This document shows positions 22,008-30,789 of a DNA stretch of 64,000 nt, in pieces. Under the pieces are notes generated by a model that had not been told where the DNA came from, did not search any database, and worked only from the letters and a program-made list of their open reading frames with translations. The stretch covers positions 682,001-746,000 of the forward strand of contig NZ_CP069792.1 in assembly GCF_016894245.1 (NCBI RefSeq), written 5' to 3'. Position numbers and translations under genes: made by a program. Every line of letters starts with the position of its first letter. Position 1 is the first letter of the stretch. Source of the stretch: Corynebacterium kroppenstedtii. Lineage in GTDB: Bacteria > Actinomycetota > Actinomycetes > Mycobacteriales > Mycobacteriaceae.

Positions 22008-23447
22008 CTAGGAATTCGAGCCAGGAACTGACTGAACCTGCTGGCCCTGGTCAAGCTGAGTCGAGCTAGTCGACCCACTCGCGCTCCCCGCGGTACTGGA
22101 GCTCTGGCTACTACCCGAAGCGCCAGAGCTTCCCGCAGACGATCCGCTAGAACTCGTTTCTGCACTTCCCGACGAACCCGACGAATTAGCATCGGAACCA
22201 TCGCTATCGGGCGCTTCACCACTGCCCAGGGCAACCATCGCATCAGATAATGCTTTCTCTAGCTGCCCTAAGGTGCTCCCAGCGTTATCGCCCAAAAGCC
22301 CTTGTAGCTGATCTTTCGGAAGCCCGCCGTTCTGGGACACTTCGCTCACAGCTCGCACGAGTTGATCAGCCAATTGGCCACCGAAGCCCTCTTCACGGAT
22401 CGTGTCCCACAGTTGCGATAGCGACACCGTTCCAGCTGCAACACCTAGCGTCGCCACCAGAACTGAATCCGGGATGGGGACGTTAAACGAATTACCGATC
22501 GTTTTGAGAACCGGGTTCGAGCTGGTCTGCAGCTGATGCTGGATGTCGTTGGACACGTTAGCCGACGCCACATCAGCATCCACGGCCGGTTTCACCGTGG
22601 TAGCCACACCACCGACCGGGGTGTCTTCTTTCATGCTCCCCGCAAGCGAGGCAAGCTCGGAGTCCGATCCGTCGTACTTGTTCAAATCGACTTCGGTGTT
22701 CACACCGTCAACGGACCCTGAACCGGAGTGCTGCCAAAATGTCACGTGGCTCCAGCCACCGGGGATAGTTGATGGCAAGGAATCCTCGTAATACGCCAGC
22801 CACAACGGCATATCGGAGAACTCCTTGGTGTTCCCCATGTTGTTGATCCAGAAGCTGTAATAGGTGTACATGATGGGTGTGCGGCCGGTTTGCTTTTCGA
22901 CCTCATCAACCCAGTCACGAACCCACTTTTGAAGCTGGGCCGGGCCTAACCCGCCGGTCTCCTCCAGGTCCAAAGCTGGAGGAAGCGACGGCTGCGGCTG
23001 GTTCGCTAGTTCTTTCGCGTAGAACTGCGCCTCTTGGCGCGGATCCCCACCGGGACGGGCGTAGTGGTACGAGCCAATCGTCAGGCCAGCGGCTTTAGCT
23101 TTCTTAGAGTCAGATGAGAAGTACGGGTTGGTATAACTCGTACCTTCCGTAGCCTTAATGAACGCGAACGACTGGTTGTCATTGGCCACTGAGTCCCAGT
23201 CGATTGCTTGCCCACCGAAGTGGTTGTTACTCGAAACGTCGATGCCGTTGAGAGCATCGGCTGGCGTAAACCCTGTCGCCGTGGAAACGAGGGCCGCCGT
23301 CGTCAATAACGAGCCTGTCATAAGGGCTGCGCCGGCGAATTTGCGGTGTTTCATCGTCTTCGGGAAAGGGTTGAGCCCCGGGATGATTCGACGAAACCGG
23401 GTACGCGAACGTGCGGCGGAGGGCTTACGCGAGTCAGACATGGCCAC
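22008..23447 (-). CDS. Secreted GH25 muramidase (lysozyme-like) with Ser-rich tail
   Basis: A peptidoglycan hydrolase of the GH25 family. The N-terminus has a basic stretch followed by a hydrophobic segment (FAGAALMTGSLLTTAALVSTA), a long signal peptide or anchor. The catalytic domain spans about residues 65-275: GIDVSSNNHFGGQAIDWDSV, FAFIKATEGTSYTNPYF, GSYHYARPGGDP, and PALDLEETGG with the Asp/Glu pair expected at the active site, then MYTYYSFW. The C-terminal 200 residues hold a helical part (SQLWDTIREEGFGGQLADQL) and a Ser/Gly-rich tail. GTG 23447 or ATG 23441 may be the start; neither has a ribosome-binding site. Likely role: wall remodelling, possibly linked to the neighbouring wall-arabinan genes. 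Confidence 0.88.
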   Translation of the reverse strand: MAMSDSRKPSAARSRTRFRRIIPGLNPFPKTMKHRKFAGAALMTGSLLTTAALVSTATGFTPADALNGIDVSSNNHFGGQAIDWDSVANDNQSFAFIKATEGTSYTNPYFSSDSKKAKAAGLTIGSYHYARPGGDPRQEAQFYAKELANQPQPSLPPALDLEETGGLGPAQLQKWVRDWVDEVEKQTGRTPIMYTYYSFWINNMGNTKEFSDMPLWLAYYEDSLPSTIPGGWSHVTFWQHSGSGSVDGVNTEVDLNKYDGSDSELASLAGSMKEDTPVGGVATTVKPAVDADVASANVSNDIQHQLQTSSNPVLKTIGNSFNVPIPDSVLVATLGVAAGTVSLSQLWDTIREEGFGGQLADQLVRAVSEVSQNGGLPKDQLQGLLGDNAGSTLGQLEKALSDAMVALGSGEAPDSDGSDANSSGSSGSAETSSSGSSAGSSGASGSSQSSSTAGSASGSTSSTQLDQGQQVQSVPGSNS

Positions 23448-23599
23448 ACTTTAACTCATTAGACACATAAACAACAGGCGAAACACACTACTCATGCGAT
23501 TACTTGCGTATCATCACTTTCTCTACATGGCTCTACATGGCACGACGAGTGCCGTCGAAAGTGACGCTCTAGACACCCGCCCTAGACAGAATGGCCGCC

Positions 23600-24499
23600 T
23601 CATTGCGCGGCGGTTGTCGGCGCTGAAGGATATGGGGTGTCGCGCACGGGAAGCTGATCCCACGCTTCTGTATGGCTAGGCAAGGGACGTTTCTTATCCC
23701 TTTTCGCCTTCGACCAGTTTTTAACCAGGATGACGACGGTAACAGCGAGCAGGGCAAGCCAGTCGACGATGACGGCGACCAGCTGGAGCGAACTTGGCCA
23801 CTGAAAGTTCCACCATCCGTGGAACACAATCGCTCCGAGGACACTACCGATGCCCACCATCACCCGCCACAGCGTTGATTTATTGGTCACCATAAGGGCA
23901 CTGGCGATTCCGAAACCAGCCAGACCGGTGCACATGGGGTGTAAGCCGAACCCCAATCCGGTGCGGAGGATCCACATTTCGGTGGCGCCTTGCACGTCTG
24001 ACGTGGCGTTATAGAGGGCTCCACCACCGCTGTACACGAAGTTTTCCATGACCTCGAACCCCATGCCGACAGAGAGGCCGGCCAACAGTCCATGCCACGG
24101 CCTATCCCAGACACGTCGCGCCATGAAGAGGATAACGAAGACGCCCAGCGCCTTGGCGAGCTCCTCAGGGATCGCGCCGGTTGCGGAAGCTTCGAACCGC
24201 CCCAACCCCGCCTCTTTCAAGATGTCGGCGAAGGCGAGTTCCGTGACCATGACGGTGGAGATAACCATGAACGCTCCCCAGTAGAGGCTCACGATTACCC
24301 AGATCAGGCTGCCTTTTCTCCAGATCGGCAGGAATCGCATGATAGCGAAAAACACAATGAGGTAGATCGCGGCTCCCACCACACCTACTGCGACAGCGTC
24401 GGGTGTCTCTGCGAGAGTCATGGCCGACATGAGACCGCCAGCAATGAGGCATACGACCGCAAGAACGATGTATGTCCAGGTGAATACGTCTTTTCGCAT
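23600..24499 (-). CDS. PrsW-family intramembrane metalloprotease
   Basis: A 299-residue polytopic membrane protein with the PrsW-type motifs: AIPEELAKALGV (EExxK) in one helix, GMGFEVMENFVYS in the next and a His in FGLHPMCTG plus VFHGWWNF. PrsW proteases clip membrane-bound anti-sigma factors or related substrates. About eight helices are predicted and a polar C-terminal tail follows from residue 265. Its ATG overlaps the stop of the upstream gene (TAATG), which suggests that the upstream membrane-anchored protein is translationally coupled and may be a partner or substrate; that link is inference. Confidence 0.85.
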   Translation of the reverse strand: MRKDVFTWTYIVLAVVCLIAGGLMSAMTLAETPDAVAVGVVGAAIYLIVFFAIMRFLPIWRKGSLIWVIVSLYWGAFMVISTVMVTELAFADILKEAGLGRFEASATGAIPEELAKALGVFVILFMARRVWDRPWHGLLAGLSVGMGFEVMENFVYSGGGALYNATSDVQGATEMWILRTGLGFGLHPMCTGLAGFGIASALMVTNKSTLWRVMVGIGSVLGAIVFHGWWNFQWPSSLQLVAVIVDWLALLAVTVVILVKNWSKAKRDKKRPLPSHTEAWDQLPVRDTPYPSAPTTAAQ

Positions 24500-25338
24500 T
24501 ACGCCTCTCCCGTGTTTGGTAGATGTTCGTTGGACTCTCCGCGAGCGTCATTGTCACTGGTGGCCGACGTCGTGAGGGCCATGCGCACGGCATCGGTTTT
24601 CAGGCCACGCGCGGAAACAATTTTGCTCATCGTATTAGCTAAGGCTTCATCATCGGCACTGCTCACGGTCGCGATAATGGTTGTTGACTTATCGTCCTTC
24701 TTGGTAAAAGCCGTGGACACCACCTTTTTCGCGTCCGGATTGGTGACGGATTCCTTCGGCTCCAAGGCCGTCACGCGCGCGTCCCATTCACCATTGGATG
24801 CCTCCGTGGTGGGAAGGTCGCCGTCGATTTTGACGTGGGCAGTAGCCCGGATTCCACGACGGAACACGTGGTCTACATCGTCGTTGCCTTTCATCGTGGC
24901 CGTGTCGATGTTGACATTGCCACACTTGTAGGTGGATCCGTACGGGTTATCGTCCGACTGGTCGTAGCATTCTCCCAGGTTGGGCCCGGTAAAGTTCGTG
25001 CTGTCTTTCATTCCGACGGTAATGTCCCCACCGTGTTTGTCGCCTGGGTAGTCACCGGGTGCACCCTTATCGATAATGACCGGTGCAGCTAGCAGGCCTC
25101 CGACGATGATTAACGACGCTGCCCAAATAGCGGTTTTCTTTGATCCCTGCGGGAGGGGTTGATAACGGGATGCGTCGGCGTCGAGGCCCCGGGCTGTGTC
25201 ACGATCGCCGGTCGGGTAAGCGTTTTGGCCTGCGTCGACACCCGCGTCGACGCCTGCGACGGTGCTGCGCGTGGGTGGCTGCCCCTCTTGCGGTGCGTCC
25301 CCCCACGGCGGTATGTCGTGTGTATTCTCGCCACTCAT
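24499..25338 (-). CDS. Membrane-anchored extracytoplasmic protein of unknown function, coupled to PrsW
   Basis: Not recognised as a known family. The protein has 279 residues: a polar, Pro/Asp-rich cytoplasmic N-terminus of about 75, one membrane helix (TAIWAASLIIVGGLLAAPVII) and an extracytoplasmic domain with two cysteines (GECYDQSDD and YKCGNVNI), which could form a disulphide. It ends in HLPNTGEA, which resembles a sortase LPxTG motif but lacks the hydrophobic segment and basic tail needed for sorting. ATG 25338 (MSGENTHDIPPW) is chosen over an upstream in-frame start. The stop overlaps the ATG of the PrsW-like protease gene. Confidence 0.72.
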   Translation of the reverse strand: MSGENTHDIPPWGDAPQEGQPPTRSTVAGVDAGVDAGQNAYPTGDRDTARGLDADASRYQPLPQGSKKTAIWAASLIIVGGLLAAPVIIDKGAPGDYPGDKHGGDITVGMKDSTNFTGPNLGECYDQSDDNPYGSTYKCGNVNIDTATMKGNDDVDHVFRRGIRATAHVKIDGDLPTTEASNGEWDARVTALEPKESVTNPDAKKVVSTAFTKKDDKSTTIIATVSSADDEALANTMSKIVSARGLKTDAVRMALTTSATSDNDARGESNEHLPNTGEA

Positions 25339-25640
25339 GACGAAAGACAATAACAGCACAGCGGGCTATCGGGCTGCTCGCGCGCGTAGTTTTTGTATAG
25401 AAAGCACCATAGAACGAGGGGCGGTGGGTAGTATCTGGGGGGTGACCTGCCCATTTCCCCACTTCTTCTAGCTAATAAAAATCTGTTTTGTAACCAAAAT
25501 CACCCGGGCTGTGCAGCCCCCGCATCACCACGAGCCGATACCGACAACGACACACCGACCCCGCTACCCACTATGGTTGCGTGTCTGCGTGTCCCACCCG
25601 ACCGCTATCATTCCTCAACCATGAAAGGAAGGTCATAACC

Positions 25641-27803
25641 GTGAACAACCCCGAGCCCACCGCGCCATCACCAACCGAGCCATCCCAGAACGATCACTCT
25701 GCCGGAACATCAATCCCTGACAACATTTCAGAAGTCCCTGCCACTCGCCCTTCACCCCGCGACGATCTCTACCGGTACGTGTCTGGCCCGTGGCTGTCGC
25801 ACCACCCCATCCCCGACGATCGCCCCGTCGACGGCACATTCCACGCACTTCGCGACCAGGCAGAAGAGGATGTCAACGCGATTATCAAAGACGCCGACCC
25901 CACCACACGGATCGGCGCGGGGTTCGCAAGTTTCATGGACGTCGACGGCGAAAACGGCGTCAACCAGGCCGGTTTTGCTCCGCTGAAGGAAGATCTAGCA
26001 CGTATCAACGTCGATACGCTCGAGGACTTCGCGCGAGCACTCGGCGCCTTAGACGTCGTCGGGATTAGTGGTTTGGCCGGTTATTACGTGGCAAAAGCAT
26101 CGGATTCCCCCATCGATGCGGCCTACCTGAATCAAGGTGGGCTCACCCTCCCCGATGAGGCCTATTACCGCGAAGACGCTCACCGCCCCATCGTCGACAA
26201 GCTCAAAGAGCACATTGCGACGATGCTGAAGATGGCTCGCGATGCCACCAGTGGTCCGGAGTGGCAGGACTCTCCCCTGGTCCCAGCACAATTCGCCGAT
26301 AAGTCGAACGAACAACTGGCGGAGACCATCATTGAGTTCGAAACGCGCCTCGCGAAGGGCCACTGGAACGTGGAGGACACCCGCGACGCAATTAAGACCT
26401 ATAACCCCACCTCCGTGGACGATTTGCCCACCGGTTTCCCGTGGAAATCATGGCTGGAAGCTACAGAATTGTCGACGGACACGATCGTGGTTAGCGAACC
26501 TAGCTACCTGGAGCATGTGGCGACGCTGGCACCGGAGACGGATCTGTCCGTGCTGAAGCTGTGGGCTGGGTGGCAGATCTTGACGCAACGCGCGTCATTG
26601 CTGGCTGAGGACGTGAGCCGCGAGTCGTTTAACTTCTACGGGCGCGTGTTGTCGGGCTCAACTGAGCAGCGTGCCCGATGGAAGCGCGCAGTGTCATTCC
26701 TCGATAGCTCCATTTCCGACGATATCGGCCGGGAGTTCGTCGCGCGCCACTTCCCGCCAGAGCATAAGCAGAAGATGCTGTCCCTAGTTGATTACCTGCT
26801 TAAAGCGTATCGCCAGCGGATTAGCAACCTCGATTGGATGACGCCGGACACGCGGGATCGTGCACTGGAGAAACTGGGAACGTTCCGCGCGAAGATCGCC
26901 TACCCGGATCAGTGGAAAACCTACGACAACCTGGAGTTTTCCCCTCATGGTGAGGATTTAGTGGCTAATTCCCGACGCGCGTCGGCGTGGCGGCACCGGT
27001 ATGAGATCGCCAAAGTGGGGAACCCGACGGACCGGTCTGAATGGGTGGCCCCGGCGCAAATGGTCAACGCTTTCTATAACCCCGTAGTCAATGACATCAC
27101 TTTCCCCGCCGCGATCCTTCGCCCCCCGTTCTTTAATCCCGACGCGGATATGGCCCAGAACTTCGGTGGCATTGGTGCGGTCATTGGCCATGAAATTGGT
27201 CATGGTTTCGACGATCAAGGCTCCCAGTTCGACGGCGAAGGCAATTTAAAATCGTGGTGGACGTCCGAGGACCGCGAAGCCTTCGAAAAGCTGACGGGTA
27301 AGTTGGTGGATCAATTTAACCCACTCATCCCGAAGGGCCTTGAGCAGCGTGGGCTGACTGCCCAGCACGTCAATGGCCGTTTCACCCTCGGCGAGAACAT
27401 CGGCGATCTCGGTGGCTTGGGTATCGCTGTGGTTGCCTACCGGCTGTACCTCGAGGACCAGGGGCTCACACCAGAGACGTCCCCAGAGATGCCCTTCCTT
27501 CTTACCGACGGCACCGCCCTAGCACCGCTCGGTAAGGAGTCGGACGCGGACACGGGCATGAACTACGAGGACGCCCCCACCTTTACGGCCATGCAGCGAC
27601 TATTCCTGGCCTGGGCAAACGTGTGGCGCACAGCAATCCGCCCGCAACTGAGCGCTCAGTACTTGGCGATTGACCCCCACTCGCCCTCCGAGTTCCGGTG
27701 TAATGTCATCGCCCGAAATATCGACGAATTTGCTGAGGCCTTCGACGTCCACCCGGATGACGGCATGTGGCTGGACCCAAAGGACCGCGTTCAGATTTGG
27801 TAG
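25641..27803 (+). CDS. M13-family zinc metallopeptidase (PepO/neprilysin-like)
   Basis: An endopeptidase of the neprilysin family. The zinc site is complete: IGHEIGHGFDDQG (HExxH) at about residue 515 and FTLGENIGDLGG at about 586, with the family's NAFYNPVVNDITFPAAIL before it and a C-terminal FRCNVIARNIDEFAEAF. There is no signal peptide or membrane helix, so it is probably cytoplasmic, as are other actinobacterial members. GTG 25641 is preferred to an upstream in-frame start because AAGGAAGG lies 8 bases before it; this gives 720 residues. The Pro/Ser/Thr-rich first 40 residues precede the peptidase domain. It stands alone in its orientation. Confidence 0.93.
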   Translation: MNNPEPTAPSPTEPSQNDHSAGTSIPDNISEVPATRPSPRDDLYRYVSGPWLSHHPIPDDRPVDGTFHALRDQAEEDVNAIIKDADPTTRIGAGFASFMDVDGENGVNQAGFAPLKEDLARINVDTLEDFARALGALDVVGISGLAGYYVAKASDSPIDAAYLNQGGLTLPDEAYYREDAHRPIVDKLKEHIATMLKMARDATSGPEWQDSPLVPAQFADKSNEQLAETIIEFETRLAKGHWNVEDTRDAIKTYNPTSVDDLPTGFPWKSWLEATELSTDTIVVSEPSYLEHVATLAPETDLSVLKLWAGWQILTQRASLLAEDVSRESFNFYGRVLSGSTEQRARWKRAVSFLDSSISDDIGREFVARHFPPEHKQKMLSLVDYLLKAYRQRISNLDWMTPDTRDRALEKLGTFRAKIAYPDQWKTYDNLEFSPHGEDLVANSRRASAWRHRYEIAKVGNPTDRSEWVAPAQMVNAFYNPVVNDITFPAAILRPPFFNPDADMAQNFGGIGAVIGHEIGHGFDDQGSQFDGEGNLKSWWTSEDREAFEKLTGKLVDQFNPLIPKGLEQRGLTAQHVNGRFTLGENIGDLGGLGIAVVAYRLYLEDQGLTPETSPEMPFLLTDGTALAPLGKESDADTGMNYEDAPTFTAMQRLFLAWANVWRTAIRPQLSAQYLAIDPHSPSEFRCNVIARNIDEFAEAFDVHPDDGMWLDPKDRVQIW

Positions 27804-27832
27804 CCGCCTTTGATAGGCGTACCGCTATGGGC

Positions 27833-27854
27833 TCACCGATTATCGATGGTGAGT
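27833..27854 (+). terminator. Weak hairpin after the M13 peptidase gene
   Basis: CTCACC and GGTGAG form a 6-bp stem around a 10-base AT-rich loop between the peptidase stop and the next gene. There is no T run. It may attenuate rather than end transcription. Confidence 0.3.
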
Positions 27855-27875
27855 GAAGAAATAATGAGGTGACGG

Positions 27876-29117
27876 ATGGGGAACGCCTTGACACGTCTTC
27901 GGCAACTATATTCACGCTTCGGCCCAGCCCTCATCGGCCAGGCGCTGAACTTTGTGGCGATGGTGGTGCCGGTGGCGGCCAAGCAGCCGGGGATGGTGGC
28001 CTACATGCTGTTTCCGGTGTCCCTAGGCATGATCGTGTCCCGCACGATGACGTTGAGTTACCACAGTGTGTATCTTCGCCTCCCCGACGAACGACTGTCT
28101 TTCTCGACGGCTGCGTCGGGTTTCATGGCGATGATGGGCACAGTCGCGCTGGGCGTCGTCGGCGTTGCGCTGATGTGGATCCATCCTGCATGGTCGGCGC
28201 GGGTTCTATGGGCCATGCTCGCAACAGTGGCGATCACTGTGTACAACATGTACGTAGCGATCACGATCCGCGAGGACAGGATGAATGTGTATTCGCGGGT
28301 CCGTTTTCTCTACGGCGTGGTGAACATTGTGGCGACGTGCGTAGTTGTGTTCCTCATCCCCGTCCGCGAGGGCCTCATTTACGTTGCTGCGCTGAACTAC
28401 GTGGTGGGTGCGGCGTTACTGGCCCGGTCGACGACCCAGCAAGTGGGGACTGCGATTAAGCGAGAGTGGGCATCATTAGTGGCGTTCCCGTCGGTCCTTG
28501 CCTCGCCATTGCGTTCCTATATCCGGGAACACAAGGAAGCGACAACGGGGACATTTTTCGGCGATATCGGCTTCCAAATTCAGGGAATGGTCACGCCAGT
28601 TCTGGGCTCCTATGCGAACGCATGGGCAATCGTTGTCCGTCTCTACGGGGGATTTTTGACGCTGGCGCAGCAAGTGGTGTCCCCCAGCTTCGAGGCGCCG
28701 GCGTCGAAAGCGATCCGTAACAACGATCCCCATGGTTACCATGTGCAACTACGCATTGCGACGATCGTGGCTGTGGTGCTCGGTGTGGGGACGGCCTTAG
28801 TCCAGTATGCCGCCATTGTGTGGAATGATCGCGCGTACATGGGGGCGGAATATCTTCCGCTATTTGTTGCGCTCTCGCTGTATGCGACGACGGGTATGGT
28901 CTCCGCGATGCTCTCAAAGTACCCCGTTATAGTGGGCAAACAGCGAGGCTACATGGTGTGGAGCGGTGCCCGCGCATTATTATTCATGCTCGTCCCGCTT
29001 GTTTTCCACGGTGGGCCGGTCGTGTATCTGTTCTGTGCGATTATGACGGTGAGCATTGTGGCGGTGCCGTACCTGTGTTCTCCCGTGTCGACGCAGGGGC
29101 GGCGCACTCAGGTTTGA
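27876..29117 (+). CDS. Flippase-like polytopic membrane protein (polysaccharide/lipid transporter type)
   Basis: A 413-residue protein with about twelve membrane segments covering nearly its whole length, in the manner of Wzx/MATE-like flippases. Examples are LIGQALNFVAMVVPVAA at the start, FMAMMGTVALGVVGVALMW, and IATIVAVVLGVGTALVQYAA near residue 300. A conserved-looking stretch GTFFGDIGFQIQGMVTPVLG lies at about residues 220-240. It most likely moves a lipid-linked sugar or related amphiphile across the membrane; the substrate is unknown. SD GAGGTGA stands 3 bases before ATG. It is convergent with the acyltransferase gene, with short hairpins between. Confidence 0.62.
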   Translation: MGNALTRLRQLYSRFGPALIGQALNFVAMVVPVAAKQPGMVAYMLFPVSLGMIVSRTMTLSYHSVYLRLPDERLSFSTAASGFMAMMGTVALGVVGVALMWIHPAWSARVLWAMLATVAITVYNMYVAITIREDRMNVYSRVRFLYGVVNIVATCVVVFLIPVREGLIYVAALNYVVGAALLARSTTQQVGTAIKREWASLVAFPSVLASPLRSYIREHKEATTGTFFGDIGFQIQGMVTPVLGSYANAWAIVVRLYGGFLTLAQQVVSPSFEAPASKAIRNNDPHGYHVQLRIATIVAVVLGVGTALVQYAAIVWNDRAYMGAEYLPLFVALSLYATTGMVSAMLSKYPVIVGKQRGYMVWSGARALLFMLVPLVFHGGPVVYLFCAIMTVSIVAVPYLCSPVSTQGRRTQV

Positions 29118-29128
29118 TGGGGACGGAC

Positions 29129-29149
29129 CGCGGCGCGTGCGGAGCCGCG
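29129..29149. terminator. Hairpin between convergent flippase-like and acyltransferase genes
   Basis: CGCGGC/GCCGCG pairs over 6 bp with a 9-base loop. A second short inverted repeat, GTATGC/GCATAC, follows at about 29154-29175. Both are weak and have no T run; their place between converging genes suggests termination. Confidence 0.3.
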
Positions 29150-29185
29150 AGCCGTATGCAGGACTGAGCGCATACTGCGTCGGTT

Positions 29186-30505
29186 CTATAACCGCGTATA
29201 TCCTGCGTCCTTCACGACGCGATCCAACGCCTCTACCCCCGCACGATGCACGTTCTGAGACACGAATCCGGAAATGATGACGCGATACGTGTGGCCTTCT
29301 TCGAAACTGCCGACTAGTAGGGTCCCGAGCCCCTGCGTTCCGACGGCGATTTCTTGGGGCTCATCGGTGGCCAGACGATTATAAGTCCACATGGTGGTGA
29401 TCGAGGAAGGACTGGTGGCGGATCGGATAGCCATCGGGGGCAGGGAAACAGTGCGCGGCAGCTGAAGGATCTGCTTGACTAATTGTGGCGCGGCGCTCAG
29501 AGCTGCGCGCGTAACCGCGAACGGTGATTTCAAGCGTTCTTTCGTCGCGGCAATGTCGGTATCGCGCGACCCCCCAACGGTAATACGCGATCTCACAAGG
29601 AGATTTCCGCCGCGGTGCGCCAGGATTTTACTGTTCCGGCGCAGCCCAACGATGAGCCAAAACTCGTTGGGGTCTACGTAACCATCGCCCGCATCAAGCT
29701 GATTGTTCAGCTCATTCCACCAATCCCACGCCAGGGGAATAGCCCGCGGTTTGTCCTGGTCCCGACCTTCCCATGTGTATGTCAAGGTTGTGGTAAGTAA
29801 CTCCGCCGGGGCCGTGTCCACAGGCTGCTGATTAGAAGCCTGGTGGTTATCCATATGATGACCCGATGACATCGTTTCAGCGCTCAGCACATCTTTAACG
29901 CTGCGCAACGTTGCCAGCGGCCGCCTGATAAGCGTTTCCACCCACGCACCAAACTGCATGAGGAAGGTGGCGTCGTTGCGAGTGAGTTTTCGCGGTGCCA
30001 CCGTGGGCGTGCCGTTTTCTGGCTGGTCGTGGCCATCGTCGGCAAAGCGCCCACATGGCCATAGAGATCCCATATATGTGTACACGCTCCCGAGCCGATC
30101 CCGCATCGTGGGCCCATCGCCCCACATGTGGTGGATAGCGAAGCCCCGCCACACTCCGAGTTGATAGATAAAAATGTGTGTGAGCGGCCGTTCGTTTTTG
30201 TTAGCGAGGTCGTGGCACATCAGAGTGATAAGGCGGGCGGGGACGGCTGGGTCGTCGGAAGCACTCGGCTCCGCTGTTAGGTTCTCGAGGTTCACAAAGT
30301 GGACGTTGGTTCCCGGGAAGCCTTCCGTGATCATGTTGGTGATAACACGACGGTGGCGTTGGCATTGTGCGTCGTCATCACCAAACAAAGGGGCGCGCCC
30401 GTCGGTAGGTATTGTGCGCAGGGACCAGGTTCCGTCCCACCGCCAATCTTGAAACAGGCCCATGAGGCGGTGGCGAAGTGTCGCTCTATCTCGGGGAATG
30501 GTCAT
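29186..30505 (-). CDS. HHxxxDG acyltransferase (condensation-domain / PapA / wax-ester-synthase-like)
   Basis: A 439-residue protein with the active-site motif HHMWGDG at about residues 123-129, the hallmark of CoA- or carrier-protein-dependent acyltransferases and NRPS condensation domains. The two-lobe layout is plausible: the N-terminal lobe includes LTHIFIYQLGVWRGFAIHHM, and the C-terminal lobe includes NEFWLIVGLRRNSKILAHRG and TYRVIISGFVSQNVHRAGVE. There are no adenylation or carrier domains, so it is a stand-alone transferase that probably esterifies a lipid, glycolipid or alcohol. It is divergent from an MmpL exporter gene 284 bases away, a pairing known from mycobacterial PapA-MmpL lipid loci. 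ATG 30505 has AAGGA 11 bases upstream. Confidence 0.7.
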   Translation of the reverse strand: MTIPRDRATLRHRLMGLFQDWRWDGTWSLRTIPTDGRAPLFGDDDAQCQRHRRVITNMITEGFPGTNVHFVNLENLTAEPSASDDPAVPARLITLMCHDLANKNERPLTHIFIYQLGVWRGFAIHHMWGDGPTMRDRLGSVYTYMGSLWPCGRFADDGHDQPENGTPTVAPRKLTRNDATFLMQFGAWVETLIRRPLATLRSVKDVLSAETMSSGHHMDNHQASNQQPVDTAPAELLTTTLTYTWEGRDQDKPRAIPLAWDWWNELNNQLDAGDGYVDPNEFWLIVGLRRNSKILAHRGGNLLVRSRITVGGSRDTDIAATKERLKSPFAVTRAALSAAPQLVKQILQLPRTVSLPPMAIRSATSPSSITTMWTYNRLATDEPQEIAVGTQGLGTLLVGSFEEGHTYRVIISGFVSQNVHRAGVEALDRVVKDAGYTRL

Positions 30506-30789
30506 ATTATCCGTTTCCTTGGCTCAGCACCCTGCGGTCCAGCACCGGGCTTAACTTATGCAACTAATTTATGCGCCTGCAGCGGCTGCCTGCGACAGTG
30601 ACTGCTTTGCGTTGTCCCCTCTATCTTTCCTGCCGGCTTTTTTCTTGTCGACGCTGGACTCGTCCATCTCCCTAGCCATCTCCCCCTAGACTGGGAACCA
30701 CTGCTTGAAAGATAACCCTAGGCTCCGCATTCCCAGCTATACCCCAAGCTTCCCCAGCTACATCCCCGAGTTTTCCGAGGTCGGCGCAC

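Noticed and set aside
25262-25471. Plus-strand open frames over the start of the unknown PrsW partner gene
   Set aside because: They are antisense shadows with no ribosome-binding site or conserved content.
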